From: Paraflavitalea sp. CAU 1676
GTDB taxonomy: Bacteria > Bacteroidota > Bacteroidia > Chitinophagales > Chitinophagaceae
DNA: 64,000 nt
Direction of reading: 5' to 3'
NCBI RefSeq assembly: GCF_029223285.1
Contig: NZ_JARHUJ010000005.1
Location: forward strand, 186,001 to 250,000
Under the pieces are notes generated by a model. That model worked only from the letters and a program-made list of their open reading frames with translations, had not been told where the DNA came from and did no database searches. The translations under genes were made by a program, and so were the position numbers. Each line of letters opens with the position of its first letter. Within the stretch, counting starts at the first letter, position 1. This document shows positions 17,138-26,300 of this stretch, piece by piece.

Positions 17138-17962
17138 ATGCACACTGAGATTAGTACCGGCATCATGGTAGAGACCATTGCCTTGCCATCCGAACACCTG
17201 GGACGTACCGTAACTGTGAACTTTTATCAACCCCACCAAACCGCACAACCCGCAGCGTTAAGTCTGCTGCTGGTCAATGACGGACAGGACCTTGAAGCGA
17301 TGGGATTTGATAAGATGCTCGGCTACCTGTCCGAAACCCGGCAAATAACCCCGCTGCTCGTAGCTGGTATTCATTGCGGTGAAGACCGTTTGAATGAATA
17401 CGGCATGGCCATCGGTCCCGATTTTAAGGGCCGTGGCACCAAAGGCGCCGAATACCAACGATTTATACTGGAAGAATTGCTCCCTTTTATTTATGGTCAT
17501 TTCAGGATCAGCGAATTCAAGGAAAGAGCCTACGCCGGTTTTTCACTGGGCGGACTGAGTGCCATGGATATTACCTGGAATCACCCGGAAGTGTTTTCGA
17601 AAGTGGGTGTGTTCTCCGGTTCGCTGTGGTGGCGTTCGAAAGACAAAGACGCGAAAGATTACAACGGCGATAAACACCGCATGATGCACCAGCAGGTGCG
17701 TGCGGGAGAGTATCATCCCGGTCAGCGTTTCTTCTTTCAATGCGGTACCCTCGATGAAACGGAAGACCGCAACAGGAATGGCGTGATCGATTCTATCGAC
17801 GATACCATCGACCTGATGCGCGAACTGCTGCAGAAGGGATACCGGGACGGCAGAGACATGCAATACTTTCAATTGCAGAAGGGCAAACACGATGTGCCTA
17901 CCTGGGCCAAGGCATTGCCTACCTTCCTGAAGTGGGGATTTAGAGGTCCGGGCGAAGAATAA
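17138..17962 (+). CDS. Alpha/beta-hydrolase esterase (Fes/esterase D-like)
   Basis: The product has 274 residues without a signal peptide. The nucleophile elbow is GFSLGG (Ser near residue 137), and the C-terminal His lies in KGKHDVPTW. The acid is probably in the TLDETED segment. The fold matches the esterase family that includes enterochelin esterase and S-formylglutathione hydrolase-like enzymes. Just after the fourth catalytic-domain strand, DRNRNGVIDSIDD resembles a calcium-binding EF-hand or dockerin loop. The gene is divergent from the ATP-grasp/GCS2 operon, which makes an esterase acting on that pathway's product plausible but unproven. Confidence 0.85.
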   Translation: MHTEISTGIMVETIALPSEHLGRTVTVNFYQPHQTAQPAALSLLLVNDGQDLEAMGFDKMLGYLSETRQITPLLVAGIHCGEDRLNEYGMAIGPDFKGRGTKGAEYQRFILEELLPFIYGHFRISEFKERAYAGFSLGGLSAMDITWNHPEVFSKVGVFSGSLWWRSKDKDAKDYNGDKHRMMHQQVRAGEYHPGQRFFFQCGTLDETEDRNRNGVIDSIDDTIDLMRELLQKGYRDGRDMQYFQLQKGKHDVPTWAKALPTFLKWGFRGPGEE

Positions 17963-17985
17963 TCCAACGAAATAAATTACTACAT

Positions 17986-18027
17986 AAAAAGAGCGGCCGT
18001 CTTCATACGAAGACGGCCGCTCTTTTT
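17986..18027. terminator. Bidirectional terminator, perfect 19-base stem
   Basis: Arms 17986-18004 and 18009-18027 are exact complements around a four-base loop. The stem is GC-rich with A5/T5 ends, so it can terminate both the esterase gene (+) and the receptor gene (-). Confidence 0.9.
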
Positions 18028-18041
18028 ATACGGTGTATGCC

Positions 18042-21000
18042 TTATTGATTGAAGATATACCGCAGACCCAGTTGAATACCCCAGGTGCTCGCTGTGGTAT
18101 AGGCTGGCTGATAACCTTGTTTGGGGTTAGCAGGGTTGAACGTGAACTTGGGCGTGTTCTTGTTGAATGCTTCATTGCCCGTGTTGTTGGAACTGCTGCC
18201 AGAAGTCGGTGTGCCGAGGATACCCATATCCTGGAATGTACCAAAAGTATATTGGTAACGATAGCCCCAATCATTGTTGAGCAGGTTGAGCGCATTGAGC
18301 AGGTCGATGCTGAACTGGATGGTATGCTTTCTGCCGCCAGCGCGGAAGTTATAGTCTTGCAATACGCGCAGGTCCAGACCATGTACCCAAGGCAGCAATG
18401 CACCATATTTCTCAATGTATTGGCCTTTATGCTTGCGCAGATACTTGTCGCTTTCAACAAAAGCGAAGAAGGCATCGCTTTGTTGTTGTGCCGTGTATAT
18501 TTTCTGACTGGCACCACTGCCTACTTTGAAACCTTCTACGAACTGGATCTCAGAGGCATCTTTAGGAATATAGATGGCATCGTTGGTTTGTCCATCGCCG
18601 TTCACATCGCCGCCATACCGGTATGTATACCGTTCCTGTGGTTGCGCACTGTAATAGAGGCCGATGGTGGTTGCCGCCTTTCCGCCCCAGTAGTTGAAAC
18701 GTTTAGAAGCATGCGCTACGATGCGATGCGGGATCGCATAGTTGGATGGCCCCTGATCGGGTTTGTTGGGGTTGAAGATGATGTTGTTGGTATTGAAACC
18801 GCTCGCGCTTTGGTCGCCGCTGCCGATCGCCACTTCTTCCGCCAGCGTCCAGGTATAAGCTAAACCAGCTTCCCAGTTGTTGGAGAAGGTCTTTTGGATC
18901 TGACCGGTCAGGGAGAAGCTATAGCCTTTGCTGGTGTTATCCAATACGATCATCTGAGCGATGTTGTCGTTCAGGCGGGTATTGTAATAGGGCCGCTTAT
19001 CTGCGCCAGCCAGTGTGCCATTTTGAGCGCCCTGGTTAGCATTGCGGAAATAGGCATTATTTACCTGTTTGGTATAGATCGCTTCGAGGGTGAATACGTA
19101 GTTGCCGGCGAAACGTTTGTCCACCGCCAGGTTACTTCTCCATACCTGTGGCATCTTGAAGTCGTTCGCTACAGCGCTGTACGAAGGACGGCCCGAAGGG
19201 ATGGCTGTTCCTACAGGTGGTATCTGGTTTTGAGGAGGAATATAGGTAGTTCTATCAGTGTTGTACTTGATCTTGGCGATGTCTACCGCATTGTCGGTAC
19301 TGTTGAGGTTGTATTGTGCACGGATCACACCATTGTCACCTACCTGGTTAACCAACCAGATGAAGGGGATACGACCGGTGAAGAGACCGGTACCACCACG
19401 AACGATGATCGATTTGTCGCCTTGCACGTCATAGGTAAATCCAACGCGGGGAGAGAAGAGTGGCTTTTGGTCGGGCCATTTGCTCACGTCGAAATGCTCC
19501 GTGTTGCCGTTTTCGTCCTTAAAGGCAACTGCTTCCAGCGCTGGGTTCTTGGGCGGATCGTAAGGGTAGAAAGGCAGGTCTACACGCAGGCCATAAGTCA
19601 GCTTGAACTTGTTCGAGGGTGTCCACACATCCTGTGCATAAATGCCGAGTTGGTTGAATTTGGCTTCGGGTACTTTGATGCCCAAACGGTTGTTGGGGTC
19701 GTAGGCCACAGAGAAATGGGTAGGCGCTTTATTGTCGATGAAATCCTGCAAGGAAGCATAACGATAATAGCTGGGCCCTGCACCACCGGTGAAGGAGTTG
19801 GCGAATGACAACGCCTCGAAGCTAATGCCGCCAGTTACCGTGTGTTTGCCGAGGTTAACAGTCAGGTTATCTGCAACATTCAATGCTTTATCGCTGATGC
19901 TGTTCAGGTAAGAAAAGAGTTCGTTACCAAAAGAGATATATACGTTGCTGCCGCTCATGATATCTACGAAGGATACATTGCTGGCAGGGTCGCGCTTCAA
20001 TTGGTTATCGGTATAAGATGCAATCAATTGGTTGGTGAACTTAGAGCTGAAATTGGAGTTCAGTTCCAATACGCCCGATTTAACTTCCACATTGTTCTTG
20101 AAATTGGAAGAGATATAGGCCATACCGCCAGTGCTTCCACCTCTGCGGCTATTGTTCACACGTGGTACCGGTGAGGCCGTGCTGGAAGCGTTGATCTGGT
20201 CATCGTCGTCGGTTGTAGACTGGGTATAACGCAGTGTTAAACGATGTTTGGAGGTGATGTTCCAATCGATACGGCCGAGTAACTTTTTGTTCTCGGTAGC
20301 GAAATCGTATCCCTGATAAACACCTGGGTCGAATTTATACGTAGTGATCAGGTGCTGCCTCAATTTATCCAGGTCGCTGGCCAATACAGCGGTGGCATTC
20401 GGGTTTTTGTCATCAGCGCTTGTTTTGGCTTCAAAGGTTTGACCCGGTTGTGTTCTTTTCTCCTGCTCGTAATTCACGAAGAAGAACAGCTTATCCTTGA
20501 TGATCGGTCCGCCGATGCTGGCGCCATAGACTTTGGAAGATCTGTCAGGATTGGCGAACTCAGTTCCTTTTACTTTTTTGCCATTGAAGCTTTGGTCTCT
20601 GTAAAAACCATAAGCCGTACCGTACCAGTTGTTGGTACCACGGCGGGTAACCGCGTTGATACCACCACCCACGAAGCCGCTTTGCCGTACGTCGTAGGGA
20701 GCGATGTTCACCTGTACCTGATCGAGGGCATCAACAGAGATGGCCGACGATGCTCCGCCGGGCACCATGCCATCACCACTACGACCGAAGTTGTTGTTGA
20801 ACAAGGAACCATCGATGGTAATGTTGTTGTAACGGTTATTCATACCGGCAAAACTGTTGCCGTTGGCCTGAGGGGTAAGGCGGGTAAGGTTGGTGAGGTT
20901 GCGCGATACGTTGGGCAGGTTTTGGATCTGCCTGTTGCTGATGTTCGTAGAAGCGCCCGTTTTAATGGTAGTGCTTCTGCGACCAGCGCTGATGGTTACT

Positions 21001-21356
21001 GACTGCAGCTCAACACCTGCTCCGCCCAATGTGGCTTGCAGATCGAATTTTTCACCCAGCGGTATATTGATATCGCTGCGGGTGAAATCGCTCATGCCAA
21101 CATACGAAACTTTAACGGAATAAGGGCCACCGGGAGGAATATTGGCCACATCGAACTGACCACCGGTTCTGGTGATCACCGTGAATACGGATCCTGTAGG
21201 TTCATGTTTAAGGGTAACAGTTGCACCAACAAGGGGTTCTCCTTTGTCGGTTTTGATGATGCCGGTCATACTACTGGTGGTGACCTGCGCCACCACGTTC
21301 ATACAGCTGACTATTGCCAGCATAAGACAGACAATGATCTTAGTGGATCTTCTCAT
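18042..21356 (-). CDS. TonB-dependent outer-membrane receptor, Oar-like
   Basis: The product has 1104 residues. It has a signal peptide (about 1-23), then a carboxypeptidase regulatory-like beta-sandwich (TGIIKTDKGEPLVGATVTL, about 30-110). A plug-like domain follows, with NITIDGSLFNN and VGGGINAVTRRGTN, then a long beta-barrel ending in the aromatic strand GIQLGLRYIFNQ. Proteins of this size and order resemble Oar of Myxococcus and large Bacteroidota TonB receptors that move bulky ligands or secreted proteins. The ligand is unknown. No SusD partner is present, so a polysaccharide-utilisation role is not indicated. It is monocistronic with a strong terminator. Confidence 0.92.
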   Translation of the reverse strand: MRRSTKIIVCLMLAIVSCMNVVAQVTTSSMTGIIKTDKGEPLVGATVTLKHEPTGSVFTVITRTGGQFDVANIPPGGPYSVKVSYVGMSDFTRSDINIPLGEKFDLQATLGGAGVELQSVTISAGRRSTTIKTGASTNISNRQIQNLPNVSRNLTNLTRLTPQANGNSFAGMNNRYNNITIDGSLFNNNFGRSGDGMVPGGASSAISVDALDQVQVNIAPYDVRQSGFVGGGINAVTRRGTNNWYGTAYGFYRDQSFNGKKVKGTEFANPDRSSKVYGASIGGPIIKDKLFFFVNYEQEKRTQPGQTFEAKTSADDKNPNATAVLASDLDKLRQHLITTYKFDPGVYQGYDFATENKKLLGRIDWNITSKHRLTLRYTQSTTDDDDQINASSTASPVPRVNNSRRGGSTGGMAYISSNFKNNVEVKSGVLELNSNFSSKFTNQLIASYTDNQLKRDPASNVSFVDIMSGSNVYISFGNELFSYLNSISDKALNVADNLTVNLGKHTVTGGISFEALSFANSFTGGAGPSYYRYASLQDFIDNKAPTHFSVAYDPNNRLGIKVPEAKFNQLGIYAQDVWTPSNKFKLTYGLRVDLPFYPYDPPKNPALEAVAFKDENGNTEHFDVSKWPDQKPLFSPRVGFTYDVQGDKSIIVRGGTGLFTGRIPFIWLVNQVGDNGVIRAQYNLNSTDNAVDIAKIKYNTDRTTYIPPQNQIPPVGTAIPSGRPSYSAVANDFKMPQVWRSNLAVDKRFAGNYVFTLEAIYTKQVNNAYFRNANQGAQNGTLAGADKRPYYNTRLNDNIAQMIVLDNTSKGYSFSLTGQIQKTFSNNWEAGLAYTWTLAEEVAIGSGDQSASGFNTNNIIFNPNKPDQGPSNYAIPHRIVAHASKRFNYWGGKAATTIGLYYSAQPQERYTYRYGGDVNGDGQTNDAIYIPKDASEIQFVEGFKVGSGASQKIYTAQQQSDAFFAFVESDKYLRKHKGQYIEKYGALLPWVHGLDLRVLQDYNFRAGGRKHTIQFSIDLLNALNLLNNDWGYRYQYTFGTFQDMGILGTPTSGSSSNNTGNEAFNKNTPKFTFNPANPKQGYQPAYTTASTWGIQLGLRYIFNQ

Positions 21357-21541
21357 ATATGCGTGTTTATATTTTCCGGGCGCAAAGAAACAATGATCTG
21401 TTTCGCTGAGGGGGCAGGGGCCATTATCAAATAATTAATTCCCTCCTATAGCTGAGTTTCAGCCAGTGTTTCTGGGTATCATGAACAAGAAATCGGTGGA
21501 GAGTTTTCAGGGATCCAGGTTCTGTCCGTCTTTCGATGCGG

Positions 21542-21549
21542 CAAATGTA
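21542..21549 (-). promoter_or_regulatory. Promoter -7 box (TACATTTG), probably for the Oar-like receptor
   Basis: It matches TAnnTTTG on the minus strand, 185 bases before the receptor start. No TTG at the right spacing was seen, so support is partial. Confidence 0.35.
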
Positions 21550-21930
21550 ACAGAAAATCAAAGGAAAAGTTAAAATTGGATACACAGGTTATTCACAGCG
21601 CTGAGCAGCCAATTTCGATACCCAAACACCACAGTTTTTTGCACGAGCTAGATTTTCCGTAGCCCTATTATGGGCAAATGCAAACCTCAAAAAGCTGCAT
21701 CATCACAATTGTATAATCTGCTATAAGCATTCAGCAACAGCAACCTTTTTCACCCGTGCGACGTTATATTATCTGACTGCCGTTTTCAGCTACCGCGGGC
21801 AGCCTTTGCAGGTGTCCGTGTGCCGTATCCGGCGGTCAACTTACAGGCGATCCGTCAGAAAGGTTCTGTGATGAGTTGAGTAGCTCTTAGGAATCAATAA
21901 TTTAGCTTCGCTGAATGCGAAAGGGAAGGC

Positions 21931-21960
21931 TTGTATCTTGTACCTTAATTAGTAACTTTG
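21931..21960 (+). promoter_or_regulatory. Promoter of ribBA (TTG-N19-TAACTTTG)
   Basis: TTG at 21931-21933 and TAACTTTG at 21953-21960, with a 19-base spacer, match the Bacteroidota consensus exactly. The start codon follows 17 bases after the box, giving a leader of about ten bases. Confidence 0.7.
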
Positions 21961-21977
21961 CGTCAAATTTTTGCCCC

Positions 21978-23180
21978 ATGCTCGATTCTATTGAAAGTGC
22001 GATAGAGGATATCAGAAACGGGAAAATGGTCATTGTTGTAGATGATGAGGACCGTGAAAACGAAGGAGATTTTGTTACGGCTGCCCGGAATGTGACCCCT
22101 GAGGTCATCAATTTCATGAGTAAGCATGGCCGTGGCCTGATCTGTGCCCCCATTCCGGAAGCCCGCTGCGAAGAATTGCAGCTTGGCCTCATGGTCAACA
22201 ACAATACCGCGCTGCATGAAACGGCTTTCACCGTATCGATCGACCTGCTGGGGCATGGCTGCACGACCGGCATTTCTGCTCACGACCGCGCCAAGACCAT
22301 CCAGGCGTTGATCAATCCCGATACAAAACCGGATGACCTCGGTCGCCCGGGACATATATTTCCCCTCCGTGCCAAGAAGGGAGGCGTTTTGCGCCGCGCG
22401 GGCCACACGGAAGCGACCGTAGACCTGGCACAGCTGGCCGGTTTTGAACCTGCCGGTGTACTGGTAGAGATCATGAACGAAGACGGCTCTATGGCACGCC
22501 TGCCCGAACTGCAGGAGATCGCCAAAAAGTTCGACCTGAAACTTATTTCCATCAAGGATCTTATTGAATACCGCCTTAAACAGGACAGCCTCATCGAAGA
22601 AGTGGTGCGGGTGGACATGCCTACTCAATACGGCCATTTTAAACTGGTGGCTTTCCGCGAAAAGATGAGCGGCGTCGAACACCTCGCACTGATCAAAGGC
22701 GAATGGAGACATGACGAACCCTTACTGGTAAGGGTGCACTCATCCTGTTTTACCGGCGATATCCTCGGTTCTATGCGTTGCGACTGCGGCGATCAGCTGC
22801 ACAATGCCATGGAAATGGTGGAGAAAGAAGGTAAGGGCGTGATCCTGTACATGAACCAGGAGGGCAGGGGCATTGGACTCGTTAATAAACTCAAAGCGTA
22901 TAAACTCCAGGAAAACGGATACGATACGGTAGAAGCCAACCTGCACCTCGGTTTCCCGATGGATAAACGTGATTATGGTATCGGTGCACAGATCCTGCGC
23001 GCGCTCGACGTGACCAAATTGCGCCTCATGAGCAATAACCCGAAGAAACGTGCTGGCCTGCTGGGTTATGGATTAGAGATCGTTGAGGCAGTACCTATCG
23101 AGATCTGTCCCAATCCACACAATGAAAAGTACCTCACTACCAAGCGTGATAAACTGGGTCACGAAATATTGAAAGGATAA
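21978..23180 (+). CDS. ribBA: Bifunctional riboflavin biosynthesis protein RibBA
   Basis: The product has 400 residues and two domains. Residues 1 to about 205 are 3,4-dihydroxy-2-butanone-4-phosphate synthase ([45 protein letters not shown]). Residues about 206-400 are GTP cyclohydrolase II (the zinc ligands are in [19 protein letters not shown], and EGRGIGL follows). It supplies both precursors of lumazine, ribulose 5-phosphate-derived and GTP-derived. The start is the ATG at 21978: an in-frame ATG at 21915 lies upstream of the promoter box and would not be transcribed from it. It is monocistronic, with the terminator 30 bases downstream. Confidence 0.97.
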   Translation: MLDSIESAIEDIRNGKMVIVVDDEDRENEGDFVTAARNVTPEVINFMSKHGRGLICAPIPEARCEELQLGLMVNNNTALHETAFTVSIDLLGHGCTTGISAHDRAKTIQALINPDTKPDDLGRPGHIFPLRAKKGGVLRRAGHTEATVDLAQLAGFEPAGVLVEIMNEDGSMARLPELQEIAKKFDLKLISIKDLIEYRLKQDSLIEEVVRVDMPTQYGHFKLVAFREKMSGVEHLALIKGEWRHDEPLLVRVHSSCFTGDILGSMRCDCGDQLHNAMEMVEKEGKGVILYMNQEGRGIGLVNKLKAYKLQENGYDTVEANLHLGFPMDKRDYGIGAQILRALDVTKLRLMSNNPKKRAGLLGYGLEIVEAVPIEICPNPHNEKYLTTKRDKLGHEILKG

Positions 23181-23210
23181 TTACACCGCAAGGTGAGTTA
23201 ATAAATTGTC

Positions 23211-23240
23211 AGCCCCTTCTTCGGAAGGGGCTTTTTGTTG
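23211..23240 (+). terminator. Terminator of ribBA with a TTCG tetraloop
   Basis: AGCCCCTTC pairs with GAAGGGGCT around the stable TTCG loop, followed by TTTTGTTG. Confidence 0.9.
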
Positions 23241-23323
23241 AATGCAGGGATGCGTCCGGCCAGGCCGGATCAACGAATCAGGTGTCCAACAATGTCAGGT
23301 TGAGAAGATGGTGAATTACCAGT

Positions 23324-26300
23324 CTAATTTTTGACGGAGTCGCCCTTGGTGCTGTCGGTAGCGGGCGTGGCCGGTGGCGTACTGGTGGCCTTCTTTTCCT
23401 GCAGTCTTTCCAATGCCTTCTCCCTTCTCTTCTTTTCACTGCGGAAGAGGTCGCCCAGGCGGTCGAAGTCGTGGCGGTAGCTGATACTGGCGCCCGAACG
23501 GTTTTGCCTTGCACCCACACCAGTAGAATAGTTATACGAGTCGCGGTAGAAGAAGGTGAGTACCACTTTACCATCGGCCCGCACTTTCCATTCGGCCGTT
23601 ATATCGGGCAGGAATTGCAGGTTCTGGGTAGCCTGCACCTGTTGAGAACTCAATCCAAAATCAAGCGCACTACCAAACGTGAAGGTGAGCCGTTCATTGA
23701 GGAAGCTCTTACCAATGTTGAAGTTGAGGTTGGTACGGTCTATATTGAACTTGTTGTTGTTCACATTGTCGATGAAGTTCGACCCACTGTACATCTGTGC
23801 GTTGAAGTTCACTTTAATGCTCTTGTCGTTGAATATCTTCTGGAAGATATTGGAGAACTGTTTGCTGAGTGTATTCGACAGGATACCTGATATACTGTTG
23901 ATCACTACCCCTTCAATGGCCAGGTTAGCCAATGATCCCTGATTGCTGGAGGTAGACAACGGTCCAAAACTGTTGAATACGATGAGGAAGGCCACCTGTT
24001 TGTTCAGCTCGTTGGGGTCGTTCTGGATACGCTGCAGGATGGCGAGTGCATCGGCATCGTTCTTCAGGGTACTGTTCTGCGGCAGCTCGATCTGGAAACT
24101 GATATCGGGCTGCATCAGCTTATTCTTCAGGGTGGCCACTACCACCACTTCACCACGGTATTTGCGCACGTTGTTGTTAATGCCTGCACTCGCATCTGTA
24201 CCGGAAGTAAGCGAGAAGGCATCGAGTCCGAGATCACTGAAGCGTACTTGCTCTGCCCGGTATTCTGCATCGATCTTGATGGTGGCTCCGTAGGGATCGC
24301 CCTGCCATTGAATATAGTTGCCCGAATTGGGACGAAGTGTAAACGGCTTACGCAACAACGACTGGAAGTTGAAATTGTAATATCCGCGGTCGATATCGTA
24401 ACGGCCGTTGAGGGTGAAGTCGCCGTCGGTGCTGGCTTTCATCTTCAGGTTGCCACGGCCCGTAGCTTCGATGATATCGCCCGTGAGTTCGTCGAGGATC
24501 ACGTACATTTTTATGTAGTTGTTGGCAGCCACATCGAGGTTCACGTGCAGGTTACTTTCCTGGAAGCTCTTGGGCTGCTGCATCTCACGGCCATATACCT
24601 TCCACGTGATATAGTCCGTTTCACCGGCATGCGAGGAGTTGTCGGACCGGATGTACAGCTTGGAGCTATCAGCCGGTTCGCCCTTGATATCCATCTGCAT
24701 GTCTTCCAGCCTGTCTTTCAGGGTCAAGTTCACTTTGGCGAATACCGTACCGAAGAAGGGGTCTTTACCGGTACCGTTTGTTGCCAGTACGAGCAGTTTG
24801 TTGCTGGTTAAGGCAAAATCAAAGTAGAGGTCGTCAAAGCCGCGGTGCTTCAATATGCCCCTGCTCAAGCTTCCGGTATTGCCGTATTCGTCCTTGATGG
24901 CGAAGCTGCCAAAATTGATATGGTCTTCCTTGAACTCGAAAGTGGCGGACGGTATTTTGTACAGTACGTTGGTATAGTTTACGCGCAGCTGGCCATCGCG
25001 CAGCTGCACGCGACCCAGGTACTTGAGATCGTTGGTAGGCCCGGTGATGCGCAGGTTGCCGGTAGCCAGGCCATCGAGGTCTTTGAATACGCCCGACAGG
25101 TATTTTTCCAGCACATGGATCTTCGTGTCTTTGAAATTGCCCGTAAGGTCGAGCGGCACGAGGCCATTGGTGCTATCGCTGAGGTTGTACATCCCGGCGA
25201 CGTCGAATACATAATCCTTGTTGTTCGACAGGGCCGAGAAATTGATCACTTTGCTGCGTTGGTTGTAATTGGCATTGAGCTGCACCCGCCCCAGCGAGTC
25301 GTTGTCGAGCCTGAACTGCTCGGCCTCGCCGTTCATATCCACCTGTATCTTGCCAAACGGATCCATGATATCGATATTGGCATTCAGCAATCCTTCGAGG
25401 CGGGTGGTGGAGGTGATATAGGGAGCAAAGTCGCCGATGTTGACGCGGGTCATCGCTACCTTGATATCGTTGGTATTGCCAATGTCGGATGGTTGCGTAG
25501 TAACCAGTATTTCCTGGTCGGCGTTGTGGATCTTCACCCCGTCGGCTGTTACGAGCTCCTTGCTCAATACCAGTTCGCCATCTTTATCGATCACCCAGTT
25601 CTTGCCATTCACATCGAACTTCGATTCATTGAATACAATGCGCACACCATTGGGCATGGTTTGTACCCGCGCCGCCAGGTTGGCTGAGTTGAGGGTCTGA
25701 CTGGCACTGGTTTTCAGGGTGATGTCCGATACATCATTGGCCGACCGGATACTGATGGTAGAGCCTGGAAAGTGCAGGCTGTCGTTGATGTATACATCGG
25801 CAATGGAGTTCTCGAGCGAGAGACTGTCGAGGTCGCCGATGCCTTTCAGGGCAACATTGTAGAAGGCTATATTGCGGTAGCTGAACTGAGGTACTTCCAC
25901 GTTCAGGTCGAGCATGTTCTCTTTGGTATTGATACGGCCGGTTACCGTACTGTAGTTGAAGCCGCTGAGGTTCTTGTCGAAGAAGTCGATGTACTCGTCT
26001 ACCTTTTTGGTAGTAATGACGAAGCTGAAATTCTCGTCGGACTGAATGGCGCGCGCTTCTTTGATATAACTCGGATAGTATTTGTTGAGGAAGGTGCGGA
26101 ATGATGAGGGCAGGTCGAGGATGGAAAACTGACCCACCAGTGCTGCGTCGAATTCATTGCTGAGTACGGTGATCACCTTGTTGGTACCCATGGTCTTCGA
26201 CTCGACATTGAGCGAGTCGAAAGAGATACGTTTTCCCTTCTTGAAGATCGAAGCTTCATACACGCGTGCTGTACCGAGGAAGTTATCGATGTTGTTGCCG

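Larger units (their letters stand above)
21357..21977. other. Long divergent intergenic region between the receptor gene and ribBA
   Basis: This stretch of about 620 bases carries a minus-strand -7 box at 21542-21549 and the ribBA promoter at 21931-21960. I looked for an FMN riboswitch and did not find its conserved core. A single DnaA-box-like TTATTCACA at 21589-21597 stands alone. The receptor would have a 5' leader of roughly 180 bases if the box is used. Confidence 0.5.

Noticed and set aside
17986-18027. Grouping the hairpin here with the orphan hairpins because all contain GTCTTC/GAAGAC
   Set aside because: CTTC-loop-GAAG is a common stable closing of terminator hairpins (also in the ribBA terminator), so shared origin is not shown.
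21589-21597. DnaA-box-like TTATTCACA
   Set aside because: It is a single imperfect copy without an AT-rich unwinding region or dnaA/dnaN nearby, so no origin is claimed.
21357-21977. Possible FMN riboswitch before ribBA
   Set aside because: The conserved RFN core was looked for and not found. The promoter lies only about 20 bases before the start, leaving no room for one.
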